Positions 63,122-64,000 of a stretch of DNA of 64,000 nucleotides are shown piece by piece; within the stretch, counting starts at the first letter, position 1; each line of letters opens with the position of its first letter. This DNA is from Planctomycetota bacterium (GTDB lineage: Bacteria; Planctomycetota; Planctomycetia; Pirellulales; Pirellulaceae), in NCBI GenBank assembly GCA_027622275.1, contig JAQBZB010000006.1, positions 1 to 64,000 on the forward strand, in the 5' to 3' direction. Both the position numbers and the translations under genes were made by a program. The notes beneath the pieces were generated by a model. The model was not told where the DNA came from and searched no databases. It was given only the letters and a program-made list of their open reading frames with translations.

Positions 63122-63541
63122 ATGGCTGAGCAGCCTTGGTACAAGGACGGATTGCGGTTCAAGTGTACACAGTGTGGCAATTGCTGTACCGGGGCACCGG
63201 GCTATGTCTGGGTAAATCAAGCCGAGGTCGAAGCCATTGCCGCCGAACTGGGTGAATCTGACGTCGATGCGTTTGAAGCCGAGTACGTTCACAAGGTTGG
63301 AATTCGCCGGAGTCTGCGGGAGTTTCCCAACGGTGACTGCGTTTTCTTCGACAATGAGACTCGCAGATGCACGGTCTACAATGCTCGTCCACGGCAATGC
63401 CGAACGTGGCCGTTCTGGGACTCGAATCTGAAGACTCCAGAAGCGTGGGCCGAGACCTGCGAAGTTTGCCCCGGGAGCGGGAAAGGCGAACTCTATCAAA
63501 TCGACCACATCGAATCGCAACGCAAAGTATTTCGCGTCTGA
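63122..63541 (+). CDS. YkgJ-family cysteine-cluster protein
   Basis: 139 aa with GGAGA before ATG 63122. The Cys cluster is FKCTQCGNCCTG, followed by CVFFDNETRRCTVYNARPRQ, then CRTWPFW and a last pair ETCEVCPG. Members of this family bind an Fe-S or zinc centre; function is generally unknown. It lies after the desulfurase gene and is likely the last gene of the moa-linked operon. It is convergent with hemP. Confidence 0.85.
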   Translation: MAEQPWYKDGLRFKCTQCGNCCTGAPGYVWVNQAEVEAIAAELGESDVDAFEAEYVHKVGIRRSLREFPNGDCVFFDNETRRCTVYNARPRQCRTWPFWDSNLKTPEAWAETCEVCPGSGKGELYQIDHIESQRKVFRV

Positions 63542-63548
63542 AACGGTT

Positions 63549-63731
63549 CTACTTGTGCAAAATCAGCTTGTTGTTGCGCGTGCATCGCAATCGATAGACT
63601 TCACCCCCGTGGACGATGATCGCCTCGGTGTGGCCCGCAAGCAGCTCTTTGGAAGTCCACTGCCGAGGTGACGCATCCGTTCGGTCGGCGTTCGCTTGCT
63701 CGTCGCCGTCATTGACCGGTTCGATTGGCAT
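63549..63731 (-). CDS. hemP: Hemin uptake protein HemP
   Basis: 60 aa. The C-terminal half (ELLAGHTEAIIVHGGEVYRL, then RCTRNNKLILHK) is the HemP domain; the N-terminal half (NDGDEQANADRTDASPRQWT) is low complexity. HemP is a small cytosolic protein linked to haem/iron uptake in other bacteria and reported there to act in regulation of haem transport. No haem transport genes are in the window. It lies 21 bases after the DUF1559 gene on the same strand. Confidence 0.75.
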   Translation of the reverse strand: MPIEPVNDGDEQANADRTDASPRQWTSKELLAGHTEAIIVHGGEVYRLRCTRNNKLILHK

Positions 63732-63752
63732 GGGGATACCTTGGCAAATGCC

Positions 63753-64000
63753 TTACAGCTCGCCAAGTACCTCTCCTCCACTGCGTGTTGCGTAGCCTCG
63801 CCAGACGGAGAGATCGACCGTCTCGGCAGCGAATCTTACGGAGCCGTCCACCAGACCGACTTGGGCACCGCCAGGGTGATAGCTTCGCGATGTAACCACG
63901 GCGTAGGTGGTTTGGTTGGTTGTCTTGCCTTCGCGAGAGGAAGTGAAATCGATGTCGTACTCCTGGCCCCCGCTGTTATAAATGAACTTGGTGTTTGGCG
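63753..64000 (-). CDS. DUF1559-type prepilin-like protein, 3' end only
   Basis: The frame runs off the right edge. The last 80 or so residues end with YHPGGAQVGLVDGSVRF, then LSVWRGYATRSGGEVLGEL. This is the characteristic H-x9-DG C-terminus of the planctomycete DUF1559 family, which resembles type IV prepilins or pseudopilins with an N-terminal cleavage motif (not visible here). These proteins occur in many copies per genome in planctomycetes. The role is unknown, probably envelope-associated. Confidence 0.85.
   Translation of the reverse strand, partial: PNTKFIYNSGGQEYDIDFTSSREGKTTNQTTYAVVTSRSYHPGGAQVGLVDGSVRFAAETVDLSVWRGYATRSGGEVLGEL

Noticed and set aside
1-64000. tRNA, rRNA, tmRNA or riboswitch genes
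   Set aside because: I searched by eye for cloverleaf ends (GGTTCGAxTCC) and conserved RNA cores and found none that hold; a covariance search would be needed to exclude them.

Overview
The window looks like a chromosomal segment of a planctomycete, probably Pirellula/Rhodopirellula-like. This rests on protein families and motifs, not on a database search. The signs are an LEERTLL-type N-terminal sorting motif on a giant surface protein, a DUF1559 prepilin-like C-terminus, GEVED/SdrD-B/dockerin mosaics, a redoxin-cytochrome c-copper monooxygenase fusion, several ECF sigma factors (one beside a kinase remnant), VIT/vWA proteins and palindromic intergenic repeats. I recognise no rRNA, tRNA, CRISPR array, prophage or intact transposase.

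Layout. 1-3250 (-): C-terminally incomplete RHS/YD-repeat protein whose 5' end is broken. 3892-11077 (+): ECF sigma factor followed by a 2182-aa membrane-anchored protein combining FecR, VIT, vWA, secretin-like, STN-like and TPR segments. 12074-23571 (+): a surface protein gene of about 11.5 kb, split in two by a pentanucleotide-repeat frameshift. 23960-28260 (-): two-gene operon of a redoxin/cytochrome c/copper-oxygenase-like protein and an RND (MMPL) exporter. 28511-34406 (mainly +): HAMP membrane protein, ECF sigma with a truncated Ser/Thr kinase remnant, ACT-domain protein, HEAT-like protein, response regulator, and an ECF sigma/small protein/MscS channel run. 34594-38296: glutamine-amidotransferase-like protein lacking its nucleophile, an OleA-like thiolase and an SGNH hydrolase. 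38460-43622: toroid-type lipoprotein, a sigma/anti-sigma/membrane protein operon and a small membrane protein. 43621-45833: EamA transporter, then a gene-poor tract with the remnant of a FAD desaturase-like gene.

From 45.8 kb the window is mostly housekeeping: phoH - HD phosphodiesterase - ybeY - CNNM/CBS protein; HU; a small lipoprotein; pyrD - trpS - acpS; folE; two conserved hypotheticals; a GlcD/GlcF-type oxidoreductase fusion running into moaD - moaE - moaA; a cysteine desulfurase; a YkgJ cysteine-cluster protein; hemP (-); and the 3' end of a DUF1559 gene (-). The moa genes and the desulfurase plausibly cooperate in molybdopterin assembly, with the desulfurase as a possible sulfur source for the MoaD C-terminal Gly-Gly.

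Two themes stand out. One is gene decay by small slippage events and truncation: RHS 5' end, giant surface gene, kinase, FAD enzyme. The other is a set of unrelated palindromic repeats placed between genes, one of which occurs twice in opposite orientations. The strongest candidates for undescribed biology are the sigma factor plus giant sensor-like fusion, the sigma/small protein/MscS run, and the orphan OleA-like enzyme.
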